A stretch of DNA of 64,000 bases, from positions 13,089,876-13,153,875 of the forward strand of contig NC_049986.1 in NCBI RefSeq assembly GCF_000003815.2. The letters are read 5' to 3'. The notes under the pieces were generated by a model. The model was not told where the DNA came from, ran no database searches, and was given only the letters and a program-made list of their open reading frames with translations. Made by a program: the position numbers and the translations under genes. Each line of letters begins with the position of its first letter. Position 1 is the first letter of the stretch. Below, piece after piece: positions 1 to 13,235 of the stretch. The stretch comes from Branchiostoma floridae. Its lineage: Eukaryota > Chordata > Leptocardii > Amphioxiformes > Branchiostomatidae.

Positions 1-102
1 GAGATTGTACAAAATCCCCACTTTATTTCATGAGAGAATTCCCGTGGTTACACTGTGTTCATGCGCTTCTAGGATTGCAAGACAGATATGCCGAGAGCTA
101 AC

Positions 103-3100
103 CTGCAATGACTCCATGATCCGCCATATAATCGAACAGGTCGTTTCCACAGCCTGGCTGCTCTTGGCCTCCATTTGGGTAGAAATCAAGATGGCCGATG
201 GCTTGGTCCATTCCAAATCCTGAAGAACAAAAACTGTGTTAACCAATACATTTTGGTCAGGAAAGTTATACCAATGGTAAAGCATGGTTCACCAAGCTGG
301 CGCAAGCAACTTTATGGTATTGGCGGATAAGTACTAACCTAGTTTGTGATTGGCATCTGCATCGGTGTGGATGACGTCAACAAAGATGGCGTCCGTAGTA
401 TCCAGACGTACCTCTGGAGGTTTGTCCTCAAAGAATGGATAGGCTGGGTCCAGGCCTGAAAATACAAATCTAACGGTTATTTTTTGTGTAGTATTTCTGT
501 ATCGTGTTGTACATTTGCGTCTACGGTTAGGACCATGTCCTGCCACTAAACCAACTACCATGACACAATGGGGTCATTCTCTGTCACTGAAACGGTCTGA
601 CCAGCATAGTTGTCAGGTCAGTAACTCCTGATCCTATGGAGGCTATTCTTAACTAATCAGTGCCATGTCTAACACAAAAGTTGTCTATTGCCGCGAAACC
701 AGTGACATACCTGTGATTCTGCCAAGGCGCCCGTTCAGCCTCTCCCCGGCGTAGCCTGCCACATGTGAACCGAGACTGTGGCCGATGATGTGCATGTCTT
801 TCTCATCTGCTCTGGTCAAAAACTTCATACAGGAAAGACAAAATACAGCAGTTCAGATTTGTGAACATCTTGAAAAGAAAAAATCACATATCCCAAGTTA
901 GTAAAACAATTGTACTTCATACCTTCTCAAAACACACATAAAGAAAATTAATCAATTAATTAAGCAATCAAATAATTCATCTTGTGGCAATGAAATTCAA
1001 TGTTTTAGGGCCTGAAGAAAAAGCGGTCTTTTGTGCATGGAGAATCTCGACGTTCCGGTGACCGTTTGCCTTCCTCAGGGAAACTCTGACTGGGTCACAT
1101 TGTACTGCATCACTAGGTGTCGCTGCTTAAAGGTGGCTCACATGCAGAAACTTATCATCCGCTTCCTCACCCGTAGGAAGATGATGAACCTGGCCAGTTT
1201 GGCGCCCACCACCCTGATGTCAGCGGCCGCCTGGGTGTAATCCAACGTCTGCGAGCTGGAGCTCCAGTCCACCAGGAACATGTTGACGTCATCACGGAAC
1301 AAGATGGCGTTCTTCATGTCTTCTATCCAGTCCACATTCGTGTCGTCCAGGAAACCATGAACGACAAACTTTGTGGGCCTAGAGCTGGAAGATATAAAAA
1401 AAATACACATTTTTAATCTCACGTCAAGAAACATATGAAGTATCTACCACAAGAAAATAAAAAAGGAAAATCATAATGAAGAATGAAGTTTCCCATGAGC
1501 CAGTTCGAACTTACCTGTTGAAGTAGGAGTCCCGGATGCTGTCGATGTTCCAGATGGACAGATGCTGAGGCTCGTCAGGATTGTCCCGTGTGTGCAGTTT
1601 GAACTTCACGTCAATCTTCTTCGGCAAGGTCGGCAGGCGGGGAACGAAGGGCTCGTGGATCCGGAAACAACCCAAGTCCGAGTCACACACTTTGTCTTCT
1701 GCAAAAAGAGTCGCTCGTATCAGCAGGATCACGATAGAACTGTGATTTCACACATAAGCAGCATATCAGTACTCATCGAGTTGCTCGTTGGTTTTCTTCC
1801 CAAAAAATACTGCTTGAAAATGTAATTCAGCGAGTAGGACATTTGGATTTGAGTTTAGGATAGACGAATCATATCAGGTACATAATGGCTACATCAAGCG
1901 TATTGTTCAAACAATACTAAAGAAAGCCGCGCCGATGAAGATGGCGGTTTTCGATCGGCTGATTCCGGACAGACCCGAGTTTTACCGATGAACCGTATCT
2001 ATTTCCATGGTAACAGATAAGTTAAACCAGATCTGTCCTATACCTACACCCAAGTCATTAAACCAAATCAGAGGTCGGCGGTAGACATGGCCATGTGCCT
2101 GAAGTGATTACCTCCATGAAAGGTGCATTGACATGTAGGGGCTGGCCTGACTCAGACAACAAAATGGCACTTTGTTTGCACAGAGGATACACCAGTAAGC
2201 TACTGGTCCGCAGGATTGGAGCCATATGGCTGACAGCGCAGTGGATTTACAGCAGGAATGAGGGTGGCGTAAGGCCGGCCAATTCTCACAAATAAGGCAC
2301 TTTATTTTGGATTTTATCGTTAGAACCTTTCAAGAACAGTAGTTGTCAAATCGTTGGGGTAATAGCGAGCTATTACATTCCCATCGATTTTAAAGGAATA
2401 GGTTCTATGGTTAGCGTAAATTGGAATTCTAAGTTGATTAAAACATGGAAAGACTCAACTACCGATGAAGGTTTATAGGTAGACTATCACTGAAGGCGTA
2501 GAGCCAGTTTAGTTTAGTCCAACACACTGTAAACTTTCGAAAATCCTGTCATTTATGTAAATTGGGGAGTACCTAATGTTACATATGCTGAGCCTTGAAA
2601 ATTGACTTCAAACGTTACCGTTCAACTATCCGGAGACTTGATGAAAACTATGACCATGGACGGCGACACAGCGTTATGTCGTCAAAGCAACGAGCAAATT
2701 TGACTAAGTCTGATGGAAAATGGGGACCTTAATTCATAAGAGAGCATAAAAAGAATGTCGAAACTTGATAATCTTTTCCACACCAAATTTCACAAATCAT
2801 ACACAGGGCAAATACTACGAGCGAAGTTAAAGATGTTAATCAATTGCTGATAGATTTATTCTGTCTCGGCAAAAGAAAATCACTAATAATTAAAAGGCAA
2901 GCTCTCTCTGAGCAAAGTTCGCGCAAATCGGAGGCTTTATCCGTTATCCCTCCCAGTCTCTTCCAGACACTGAGACAGTTATAGTCTGGTATTCACCAGC
3001 ATTGCTCTGCCCTATCGAATAATCCGTTGCAAACGGCCAAGAGTTTCTTGCACTGGAAGAAAGTGATGCAGAGTTGAGTGACGCAGGAGTGGTGTGATAT

Positions 3101-4155
3101 ATCAGGCCAGTATCACCCCCACTGTTATCAAAACTGTTTTCACATAAATCATGCTGTTCGAGATCGCTTCCAACTTGGCTACTCGCAGTGCAAAAGTTTT
3201 ATTTCGGTTTTGTCTCTCGCCCTGCGGCAGAAAGTGATACCGAGTCGAGTCGCGCGGTCGTGGTGCGATATGTACTGTATCACTATCAGGTCATCCTCAC
3301 ACCACGGCCATCACCCCTGACCCACATAGCGGTTCGCGTGGACATTCTGTCTGACAAATCGTTGCTCTCTGTCCTACAGTGTCCGTACTGAGTATAACCC
3401 ATCGGACGGACGTGTTTCACAGCTAGCATTTTGAGTCCCCAAATTTGGTTTATCCAGAAAACCTACAGGAAACAGGAAACAATCCTTGATTAAGGACGGG
3501 GAAAGCTTGGCCAGGAGAAGTGTACAGGAAATGGCGGAAGAATATCAAAAGGTGCCGCTAAAACAAGCCGGGTGCCCAAGCCGGCCGGTGCCCCGGCCTT
3601 CCCTTCGACCACGACGCCGCCCGAGAAGAAAATCGTACAGTGCGATGCACTTAAGGCTGCCTTCAGCGGCTGCGCATCTAGCGCTTTTTTTATCTCACAA
3701 AGTCCTTCGCCATTCAGAAGAGAATAACGATTTGGAAAATTGAAGTACGTTCACCAAATCCACGAACTTGTGGTGTTCGACTCATAAATACCTAGCCTAA
3801 GGAAGAGTCGCGGTAAAGTTAACATTAGTAGTCACCATAATTCCCATTTAACCATATCGTTTATGCAACAAGCAGCGTATGCGGAGGGAAAATGATGAGC
3901 TACTAGGATATGGAAGCCATCATCTCCAAGAACATCTAATTAAGCAATTCAAATTGATGGTTTCGGGGAGTTACAAAATCACTTCCAGCTGTTCTTAATA
4001 GTCGAGATCGCCACGTCTCACCCAACAAGGTCGGGATTTACGTACATCGCCACGACGAGACACAAAAATACTCGATATTAAAGGAAAATGAAGAACTCAC
4101 CTTTTCCTGAAACGCACACGTACAGAAGGGAGGTGAATAAAGAAATGATAAACAT
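103..4155 (-). CDS. Pancreatic-type lipase gene 1, 3' part beyond left edge
   Basis: Secreted triacylglycerol lipase/phospholipase of the pancreatic lipase family. Exons on the minus strand, in transcript order: 4101-4155 (signal peptide [18 protein letters not shown]), 1515-1698, 1171-1384, 711-822, 339-455, 103-219. Every junction has AG/GT and the phases match (799 nt, 266 codons visible). Family marks are the N-terminal VC..DLGCF (vertebrate pancreatic lipases have VCY..LGCF), HGFLDD, VDWSSSS, TRVVGA-like [11 protein letters not shown], the nucleophile motif [10 protein letters not shown], the catalytic Asp in [16 protein letters not shown], and GFGMDQ...[10 protein letters not shown]. 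The exon with the catalytic His and the PLAT domain should lie left of base 103. I chose the 4.1 kb start because its 55-nt phase-1 exon matches lipase 2 and a TATA box lies upstream. A rival first exon is at 9988-10042. Confidence is high for family, moderate for the start. Confidence 0.9.
1926..4100. other. Intron 1 of lipase gene 1, no exon seen
   Basis: This stretch has no ORF with family resemblance. Two weakly similar blocks around 2990-3110 and 3220-3390 share phrases such as AGAAAGTGAT.C.GAGT and TTGCTCT.TGTCCTA, and look like an old local duplication. Confidence 0.4.
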
Positions 4156-4276
4156 TTTGAAAATTCGTGATCACGAAAGTAGGACGATGGTGAGCTCTTG
4201 TGAGCGAGTTCTGAAGTATCTCTGGACCTGACACTCAGAACAGACGATAGTTCTCTATCAGGAGCATACCAAGTCC

Positions 4277-4284
4277 TTATATAT
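4277..4284 (-). promoter_or_regulatory. Probable TATA box of lipase gene 1 (proximal promoter)
   Basis: The minus strand reads GCATATATAAGG here, about 125 nt upstream of the ATG at 4155. A start site 25-30 nt downstream would leave a 5' UTR of about 95 nt. This is a sequence match only. Confidence 0.45.
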
Positions 4285-5294
4285 GCAGGGGTGACACTGA
4301 GTATTTATTTTCCTTTGGGAATTTTTAGCGGACAAATTTGGCAAAGTTTACACAATGATGACGTTTTAGCCGACATAGTCTCGTGACAGAGAGTATTAAT
4401 TGGCCCTTATGAACGTAACGCGTCATGTGTTTAGGGAGATGCGTTCACATAATGATAAAGTATGATTGATGTAATCTTCCAGTATGCCGAATATGATTTC
4501 TGACGCACTTTTGTACTATATTAGCCTGAAGCTAGTACTATATTTGAGTACTAACAAAGTTATCATGTTATCGAATTTCCTTGACAATGCGGTTACTATA
4601 GGATGATTACATTAAAACTGTCGGTTCCGCGTCCTCTTCCTTATCATTATCCGAAACTTCGTGACAAATGCGCTAACAGCACAGATGTCCTTCGGGCGGT
4701 TATATGTTGTGTAAATATAGATAAAGCTGTCTTTCTCGGTCAAGGTGGTTCTCCATGTTGACACCAAAACGTCGTCATTTTATTCTAGCCGGCTAGTCAT
4801 GCCCGATAACGGGCACCTCACTGTAGTCTATGCGTACTTTTTGATCTGTAACAAATAGGCACGTGGTTCTTGTTGGTGCACTGTTACCCCCCACCCACCC
4901 CTTCCCCGCTCACACCCCCACCACACCCGCCGGTCTTGACGCTTCTATTGGCTCATGTGATTAACGAGCGGCTCGCACAGAGGCATGTCCCGTGACCCAC
5001 GGTCTGTCGGAATTCTCGGCCCTTTTATCTAACCGCAAGTGCCCCTGTCATCTTACACCGGGGAATGTTCTATCGGAACCACGTGGTGCCTTTACTGATA
5101 CAACAAGAAGTGACAGGAACTTGGCACGATGAACGTACACACAGCTTCGTCTGACCTAAACGCGGACAGTCAGTTCCTATATTCGCAATTTTAACTAGAA
5201 GCCATGTGTACGAACTTCGTAATTCGAAACACGTTTCGCTATCCGGCCTCAAAGGCTCCCCTGGCTCCAGTAAGCTTTGGGGTCAGGGCAAGAT

Positions 5295-5650
5295 ATAAAG
5301 CAAGAAATTAGGACACCGTTAACTATCAATGCAAGTACGTAAGCTTCCTGTGTGCTGGTGTATAAAATTTGATTATGTCTATAGGTGTGAATATTTCTTA
5401 TCATCATCTTGCATCTCACATAGTATGCCAGCAGATTCCTGTAAGATTTAGCGTTATGGCACATAATATAAGCAGGAAATTAGGACACCATATGACTATC
5501 AAATACATGTACAAGTACTTTTAAAAGCTTCCAGTGCGCTGAAGTATACATACTGTAGTATATGGAATTTGATAATGCCTATCAGTGTGAATATTCTTTA
5601 TCATAATCTTATGACAAGGTTGCGTCCGACATAGTATGCCAGCAGACTTA
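5295..5650. repeat. Diverged tandem duplication, about 170 bp unit
   Basis: Two copies (about 5295-5440 and 5466-5650) share AAATTAGGACACC, GTATAxAATTTGAT, GTGAATATT.TTATCAT and CATAGTATGCCAGCAGA in the same order. They are noncoding and lie between the two candidate first exons of lipase gene 1. Confidence 0.6.
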
Positions 5651-8600
5651 ATCGGTCTCAAGCTTCAAAGACAGACCTCTAAAGTTGGAAGGGATCAAAT
5701 CGCAGAAGATTGGTTATCTAAGTGCTGCTATTTTGGTGACACATTCTAAACCAGGTCACATGCCTGGGTTAGATGTTGTAGACCTGGTGAGTGGACATAT
5801 CATTTGACCACTTCGGTCCGGACACTTATGATTCATTGCCTGACCAACTGAATCTCTCTCCGACATGATTTGATAGATCAGGGGTCATTCCCGACGTTTT
5901 GGGACAACATTTTGTCCCAATATCAATATCAATAGCTTTCTCTCTACTTGTATTGCCTTGCTCTTAATTATCTCTCATGCGTTTCCATCTTCATCACCAG
6001 TAAGTAACGTTTTAACCTTAGCTTTCATCAAGCCCCTTGATTAGATAAACATTATTATCACACATCTAGTCAGCCTCAGTTCCCACCGACCATTGCTACT
6101 TTTAGGAGGAGAGCAGTGGTAAGTACAGCCAAACATGGCTGGGTAGGCTAGCAGTCTGGTAATATACCAGAGCTCTATAAAGCATGGTTTACATGTGCTC
6201 CACTGCCCTTATCCCACCCTCTCCCCTCCCCCTGCACACCCTTGCCTTACCCCCTCCCATTGGCTGTGGAACCCGGGCGGTATGCCTGGCCCGCGGCCAC
6301 CGTCACATGACGGGCCCCCTAAAACCTTAGATCAACACGGGTAGAATTTCAACACACACAGAACCTGACTTCTGCCTACCGGTCTTACACGCGATGATAG
6401 AACAGTTTTATACACATTTGGACATTTCTTTTGACCTTCACAATTTTCAAGACATGATTTTGACTTGCGAAAGCACTTGTGTGGTGATTTAACTAAATAC
6501 ACACCTCTTTTTTCCAGTTTGGTTCCTGTATTCAGTAAATAGGATCAAACACCAGACGTACTTAAAAGCCTAAAGGGTAAGAAGTTCTTGTCATTGTTGA
6601 TGTCACCCTTTTGACCTACACATTTTGTGGTACTTCAAATGCGTATCAATCACCGGTTTGACAGGCGTTCTGCTTTATATATCTATAGGTATGTATATAC
6701 ATAAAATGTGGTAACCGGTCAAAAGACAATAGTAGTCATTACTACACTTTGTTTGATGTGTTACCATTCAAAGATCCTACAATCTTTATTTACGTGAAAT
6801 GAATACAAAGTAAACGAAAATCTATGAATGGCAAGGAAATAAAAGGAAACGGTGTGTGTTCCAACGGTGGCATCTGAAGAAAGGAAACCCTGACCCAGAG
6901 ACTGTGTCCCTGCTCGGGACATCTGGGAAGTGTGACTGTTTGTGAGCTAAGTAAATAAACCTATCTATTTACCTATTCCAACCCTATGTAAGTGTGTGGA
7001 ATATATGATACTGAGCATACAGCGAGTTTTAGAAAAGAATGAGACTTAGGTTCAGGTATAGTAAATGAATAAAAATGGGCCAAAGGCTATCGAGCCACAG
7101 AACGCTATGGTCTCAACACTCATGCAAACTCGACTATTTCCAATTTTCTACATCAGTCCTCAGAAGCATTTTCACTTTAAAGCCACTTTCTCTATTGTAC
7201 CGAACGACTATCCACAACCCACCATACATGTATCCCTGCCACTTTAACCGACTTTTGTCCCCCAGCCGTCTCATTGTTGTTGTCGACTCTCAACGCATAC
7301 ATTCAGCAGATACTTAGTGACCACACCCACTCCCACACCCTTATAGATGATATAACGCAAAGTCTAATTCTAGACCCCTTGTCGCCTATGTGGCTAAACT
7401 AGAATCGCTGCCAAACCTACAATGTTTTGTTCATTTTTTGAAAACTAATTAAGCTACACAAGGCGTTATATTGCTGGCTTTGTTTTCGGGTATTGTATAT
7501 TTTGTATGAAGATAAAGAATTTGCCATTTGAAGTATGTCTGGACAACTGTTATCAATATTTTCTGGTACTCTCAGTACATTTGACAGTGTACGTAACCCT
7601 AGAATGCATAACGCCTTCGGGTGCATTTAGCTCCTCCAAAATGTTCGGTAACGTTTGTCCTAGTTTTGGGGACACATTTGGCGTACATCTTGGCAGCGCT
7701 AGCGTTGATCATAGCTTCCTTACTTTGTTTCATTGGTTTCCACCCCCCCACGACATCTTGATTACATAGTTTCTGGGATCTGCTGATACGTCACCGAATG
7801 GCCTGGTGTTATGCTGATGAATAGATAACATGTGTTACTCAAAACTTCCTAAACTCAAGACTTCCTCAGTCCATTCAACCTACGTTGCCTCCTAGCCTTC
7901 CGTCACAATAGGACGTGTTTTAAAAACCTTTCTGATCATGCGCAGAACGTCCTTGCCGCCTAGCTTAAGTCAGAGTTCCAAAGTGACGTGATAGAGGGCC
8001 GTGAAATTCCCTTTGTCTATAGTCTCCGAGAAAAAGCTGGAAGGGAAAATCATAACGACGTAACCATGGTATCAATGTTGCAACTTCATCCCACCCACCA
8101 TCTGCTTTAAGATGACTCTAGTAGTAGATTTGTGCACGCTCTGGGCGGCATCAGCCGTGCCCACTGTGAGCCGTGCCTGAGTCGTACTGACATAGTGTAA
8201 GTAAGTTATTGTAACTGGGAGGCTGTATCCATCACTGTCTGCTTTAAACTTTGATCAGCGGCGACCTCTTGAAGATTGAAGAAGAGGACTGACGGTGTTC
8301 AACGTTCGGTGCAGCGTCCAAATGGCTGACCCCATTCCTAACGATGTGTTATCTGGACCCGGTCACCAGTCTGTTCCCTGACTGCACTGCCTATAGGCTG
8401 GGTTTCAGTCTCCGATTTGAAATCTTCTCATGATCCCCACCTATCCATCTAAACCCATCCCTGTGATCTCCTCGGGGGCATACTGGCCCTTGTGCAGAAG
8501 AGCTGGTATATGTAGGCCCTGTCAGCAGTTTGAATTGAGTCACAGTACGCTCTATCTCAACTGCACCATGCCACGCCGCCGGTATTCTATCCCCTCACTT

Positions 8601-8898
8601 ATCTGAGAACCTGTCGCGCTCGGAGTTATCTCACTTCACTCTAGGTGATGACTGTGATGATAAGGTTTCAGTTGAAACTTTCATCAGCCTGATAACCATT
8701 CTCTGTTGGCTTAGGGGTGTTCTAGACCTACTATGCAATGGTTTACCTCAGATACTAGATAGCCTATATTTTCAGCCGGACTTTTATTTATCTATTTATT
8801 CATTAAGATTCTCCAAGTACAGTGCAAGAATCTTGATACATAAATAGTGAGGGAAGTAATTGAAACCAACACCAGTAACATTAACTAGCTTGTAACGC

Positions 8899-8982
8899 TC
8901 ATTCTCCTACGCAGAGGGTCTAACTCATCACAAAACGCCTGTTTCCTTTTGAGACGACGTTGGACCCTCTGCGTAGGAGAAT
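8899..8982. mobile_element. Short fold-back element (MITE-like)
   Basis: A terminal inverted repeat of about 20 bp, starting CATTCTCCTACGCAGAGGGT, is mirrored by ACCCTCTGCGTAGGAGAATG at the other end. The outer end resembles that of the larger element at 53759-54037 (CATCCTCCTACGCA), so they may belong to one family. I see no target-site duplication here. Confidence 0.65.
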
Positions 8983-9987
8983 GGCCACACTGGAAACGTA
9001 GAGATATTAGTAGTTCCCTGTGGTATGGTAAGTAACCAGGCTAGACTTCACCAGTTGGCCCAGCTTGTCAGTGTGGCCTCGACTCAGGGACACCCCAGTG
9101 TCACCAAAGTCTTCACAATACAAAGCTGCTTGCTGTATCATGTAGTTAACCGGTAGGTAAACTTCGTCGTTCCAGTGATGGCACAAAAGAGCTACAAATA
9201 AACTTTTTTCGATTTTGGTTGTCCCCAAATAGCTTCGAATGTGTATCATACCGCATGGTTATTTATAAGCAGTGTCGTAAAGCCGAGTCCGTACTGTGTA
9301 TTTTGGCGCGGGCCCAGCCGAGGTTTTATTCCCGGCTGAAAGGCCTTGCCCAAACCCGACCGGCCATAAAATGGACAATAAACTTCCTGCAACCTTGTCC
9401 TCGGGAAGGTGAGACGGAATGTAAACAGTGACGTCAACACATCATACCGGGACATCAACAGTACAACTACAACATATCACAGGAAAGAAACAGTGCAATA
9501 GTTACGATTTTGCCGTGCTATCATTATCCGCGACTTGTACATTAGGTCTGTCAGCTTTTTATGCGTCATTTTGTACCACTGGTATACAATTTCGAATATC
9601 ATTTCCGTCGTCTCTTTCAAGGACATTCCAAGTATTATAAAAATTTGATGTAAGTAAGTGCAGGATATTCAATGAATGTTGCATTGCATCTAGTCTTGTC
9701 GGAAGAATAACGATATGATTAAATATATAGTCTGAAGACGTCAGACGCATAGTGTTTAGAAAATATGTAAGATGTCTCCTCGATTTCTTTAGTTTTGTTG
9801 TTTTCTATTACACTTTTCGGGTGTCCATACACAGTTTGGATGTCCATACATCTTCACAAGTCGTCCAAAATGGCGAAAAGAGATTCAAAGATCTAGCGAC
9901 TGCGTACATAGCATATTTAACGGTAGATTGGAAATGGTTAAGTTACATCTAACAACTTGAAATCGTTATTTTGTCGCACTTGCTCAC

Positions 9988-10042
9988 CTGCACTGGTTCC
10001 TTTGTAGACGAGTAAAGACAGAAATAAAGGTATGAAGTACAT
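9988..10042 (-). CDS. Second candidate first exon (signal peptide) for lipase gene 1
   Basis: The minus strand encodes MYFIPLFLSLLVYKGTSA plus one base, then a good donor (GCAG/gtgagc). It is exactly 55 coding nt and phase 1, the same length and phase as the first exons at 4101-4155 and 17039-17093. Joining it to the acceptor at 1698 restores a codon (G+AA = Glu) and gives a signal peptide followed by [12 protein letters not shown]. It may be an alternative, distal first exon of lipase gene 1 with an 8.3 kb intron, or the relic of a duplicated lipase whose other exons were lost. I found no further lipase exon between 4.2 and 9.9 kb on this strand, and no clear TATA box. Confidence 0.6.
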
Positions 10043-11769
10043 GGCGGTTCCTTGGTTAGTTTCTCTGGAGAGTCCAGTTCGTTCCCCTGCCTGCCGCCCC
10101 GCTCCGGACCAAGTGGACGAAGCGACGGTTCGAACGGTCCGTCAATAAATCACACGGACATGGGCGGACATTTTCTGCAAGTAATGGCATCAAGATGTTT
10201 GTCCAGTTGGTCATCTTTCATCTTTTCGGCCCAGATTCCGCCACTAGGACAAAGGTGAGAGTGAGGGTGCAGCGTCCTCCAGGACACACTGTAGTCTGGA
10301 ATAACCTTGACGCAAGGACGCTTCGATGCCACACTTTTTCTCATCTTCCTGGAACATTTTCTTATAAGACGTTAGCGCGAAAAGGGCAGTCTTCAATTCA
10401 TTAAGACGATACTAATTCTAGCTTGTTTGAGATTCCTCGATGTCGTTAAATCATTTATCTCCCGGAGACCAATGATGCTGAGGAAGGAATTGTTGTCTGA
10501 TCGCGCTGTCAGTCATCTGTGGAATGACTTCAATCATTAGTGCCAATCAGCTTCGGGACTATTAGAAAAAAAACTTTCGCAAAAAAAGGATCGTTGTTTG
10601 TAGAGGTCTCACGGAATGGTGATGAAGATCCATATGCTCTGCCACTTTACAACGCAGTTTCTTCTCATTTTGTCATCATCATCTTTGTCTTTTTCTTGTT
10701 AGCTGAGATCGCATTGTGGTGCTCTTAACTTGAGCCTGAAGAGAGCGTCCATTGTTCATTGGATATGGATGATAGCCGTGAGAGATCCAAGTGAGTTGAT
10801 GGTCGACATGTGAAGGGTACAGTATTGATCTCAACTAAAGGCCCTGCCCCTATTACCACGTCCAACATGTAGGTAACATGGGGTCTTCTGTCAACTTAAG
10901 TGCAAGGTCGATCGCAAAGAAAACACCCATCTAATCCTTGACATTGACCTGGTGGACAGATACCTTACCGTAAGTGTTGAGATTGGCCATTTTTGACATC
11001 CCCTATTGGCATAGTGTGAGAAAATCATGGCCGTCATATATCTGCTTGGAGATAGGCAGTCATCTACTGTGTAATTGTCGATCATTACAATTATGGGGTA
11101 CAAATTCTTTGAGGGTGGAAAAATCCACATAGACTTTCATTCTTTTATTGTCCAGTCTCAACATGCTTTGGACAATTTGCCCAATTTCTTCCTTGACGTT
11201 TTATCCATTTATCTTAATTCATTGTTAACCTCGGCCTCGATCGTCGGCCCATACACACATACTCAACACAAAACCATCTAATAGGGAAAGAAAACCACTC
11301 TGTACAATGACTACACGAAACCCGGCGCAATCAAGCGACAGCGGCCTCTTACGGTGGACCAGCTAGGTGAAACCTCCGAGTGATATTTTGAAAAATGTAT
11401 AGAAGTCTCCATCGCGACTCCCCAGTATCGTGACAGATGTGCTTAAGAACAGACTCTGGCACCGGGGGTCATTCTGACACGAAATGAACTTCACTGGAAC
11501 TTGACCTCTGACACGCCTGTCTGTTTCCCTCCGCCGCACATCAGGTTCAGTGCCAAGTGCACGGCAGGGGCCCTGGAAGAGAGGGGGTGTGCAAAACATT
11601 TCCACGTGGAAGATGAGGCTTGAGTCTGGGGGAAGGGCTGGGGATGGGCAGGGGAGGGTTGGGGTGATGGGAGGAGGTGTGAAAATCCGCGCGGGATTCA
11701 GATCAAGGACTGCCCTTCGTCACATGGATCATGGATGTTGTCCTCTCTATCGATCTTTGATGAGGATTT

Positions 11770-11870
11770 CCACTCACAGATCTCTCTCTCTCCGTTTCTC
11801 TCACTCTTCCCTCTACATCTATCTACTCACCTATCTATCCATCTATCAGTTTTTCCATCCCTCTATCTTT
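11770..11870. repeat. Pyrimidine-rich simple repeat
   Basis: TC/CTAT-rich low-complexity sequence, including TCTCTCTCTCTC and repeated CTATC units. It encodes nothing supportable. Confidence 0.55.
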
Positions 11871-13073
11871 TCTGCTCCCTCTCCTAATTTTCTTGAAATG
11901 CCTTCAAGTCTACATCAAGATCTTCACAACCTCATACTGTTCCTGCATCGAACGTTATTGTATTATTGTATATCGTAAATTACCGTATAGTAAAGAGTGC
12001 AATTTTAAATGACAAACAAGGCGCTCAAATGATATCCTTTTTTTGTTTATCGTGTATTCAAAGCAACGGCTTACAAAAGGTCCATCAGTTAACTTTTCCT
12101 GTGTGGGTCAGATGTTTCACATGTGCCGTCTCGTCTCCATTTATTTGGAACAGAGTACCCGAGGCGTGCGATGTATATTAACAGCCCGCTCATTTCAATG
12201 TTAGCAAGGTCTGATTCTATTTCTGGACAAACCTAGGCTATAGATCAAATGAACCATCGGGAAAGTTGACGGGCATCTGAATTACATTACTATCCTTCAT
12301 TTTTAGTCCATTTTGTCAACTTCCTATTTGAAAGCTGTCGGAGCGATGGGAGGTGACCCAATGTTTGACCTATGGTAGCGTGGATGGCAATAGGATTTTC
12401 AACCTGACTGCCGCATGTAGGTATTTCATTTTGAGTTCCATTTGTCGTTATGGCAAAACAGAAAACATTTTTTTCTACATTCCATATCTAAAGAATTCTT
12501 CCTTTATTTGCTATAGTTACGTTTCTGTTACTGAACGTTCGTCTCAGACGATCACAAAGAGAGCTATTATACAAGCCTTGCCCTGAAAAGTCCTCCGTCT
12601 ACCTTTTCCTGTGTTACATACGCAGTCCCCACTATGCTGTCGCCACATGCAGTCAGACCTTTTTGAACTGCTGTCATTTAACGCAGCTGGACTATCAACA
12701 AAAGGCCTCTAGCCGACAAAGGTAGCCCGTGATGTTGACCTTGCCTTTAGATGTGTTACATCCTGGGACAACCAGCCCCAGCTAAGGGATGAAATGTGGC
12801 CGACCAGGGAGGTTGGACCGACAGAACACCAACCCTCACCTTTGTCACACCTGGAGTTACATGTCTGACCCTAATCACTCTCTCACGTGAGGGGAGGGGA
12901 GAGTATTAGGTGTCTTAGCTGTGATCGCTATCGTCTGCATCCATTGTTCAGTGAGACGTATGTCACAAAAATGGAGACCTGCCAATCAAAGCTCGAATAA
13001 AGAACGAAAGGACAGTACAGACGCATCCTTTCTTACAGCCTTTCAATGCTAGTGTCAGGGCTGTTTGGCTCAA

Positions 13074-13235
13074 CTCCAAGCAGACACTAGTACCATAAGA
13101 TAGCATCAAAAGCTGTCAAAGGAGTGTATCCGGCCTAGGAGTGTTTATTACGTTTCCAATGCGCACTCCTAGACCGGCTACACTCATTTGCCAGCTTGTG
13201 GTACTATCTTATGCTACCGTAGGATCTGCTTGGAG
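13074..13235. mobile_element. Fold-back MITE, CTCCAAGCAGA family, copy A
   Basis: The two halves are imperfect inverted copies over nearly the full length. The left end CTCCAAGCAGACACTAGTAC is mirrored by GTACTATCTTATGC...TCTGCTTGGAG. The same ends and the same internal phrase TACTATCTTATG.(C)ACCGTAGGATCTGCTTGGAGAT recur at 24728-24852, so this is a mobile family. It has no coding capacity. Confidence 0.75.
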
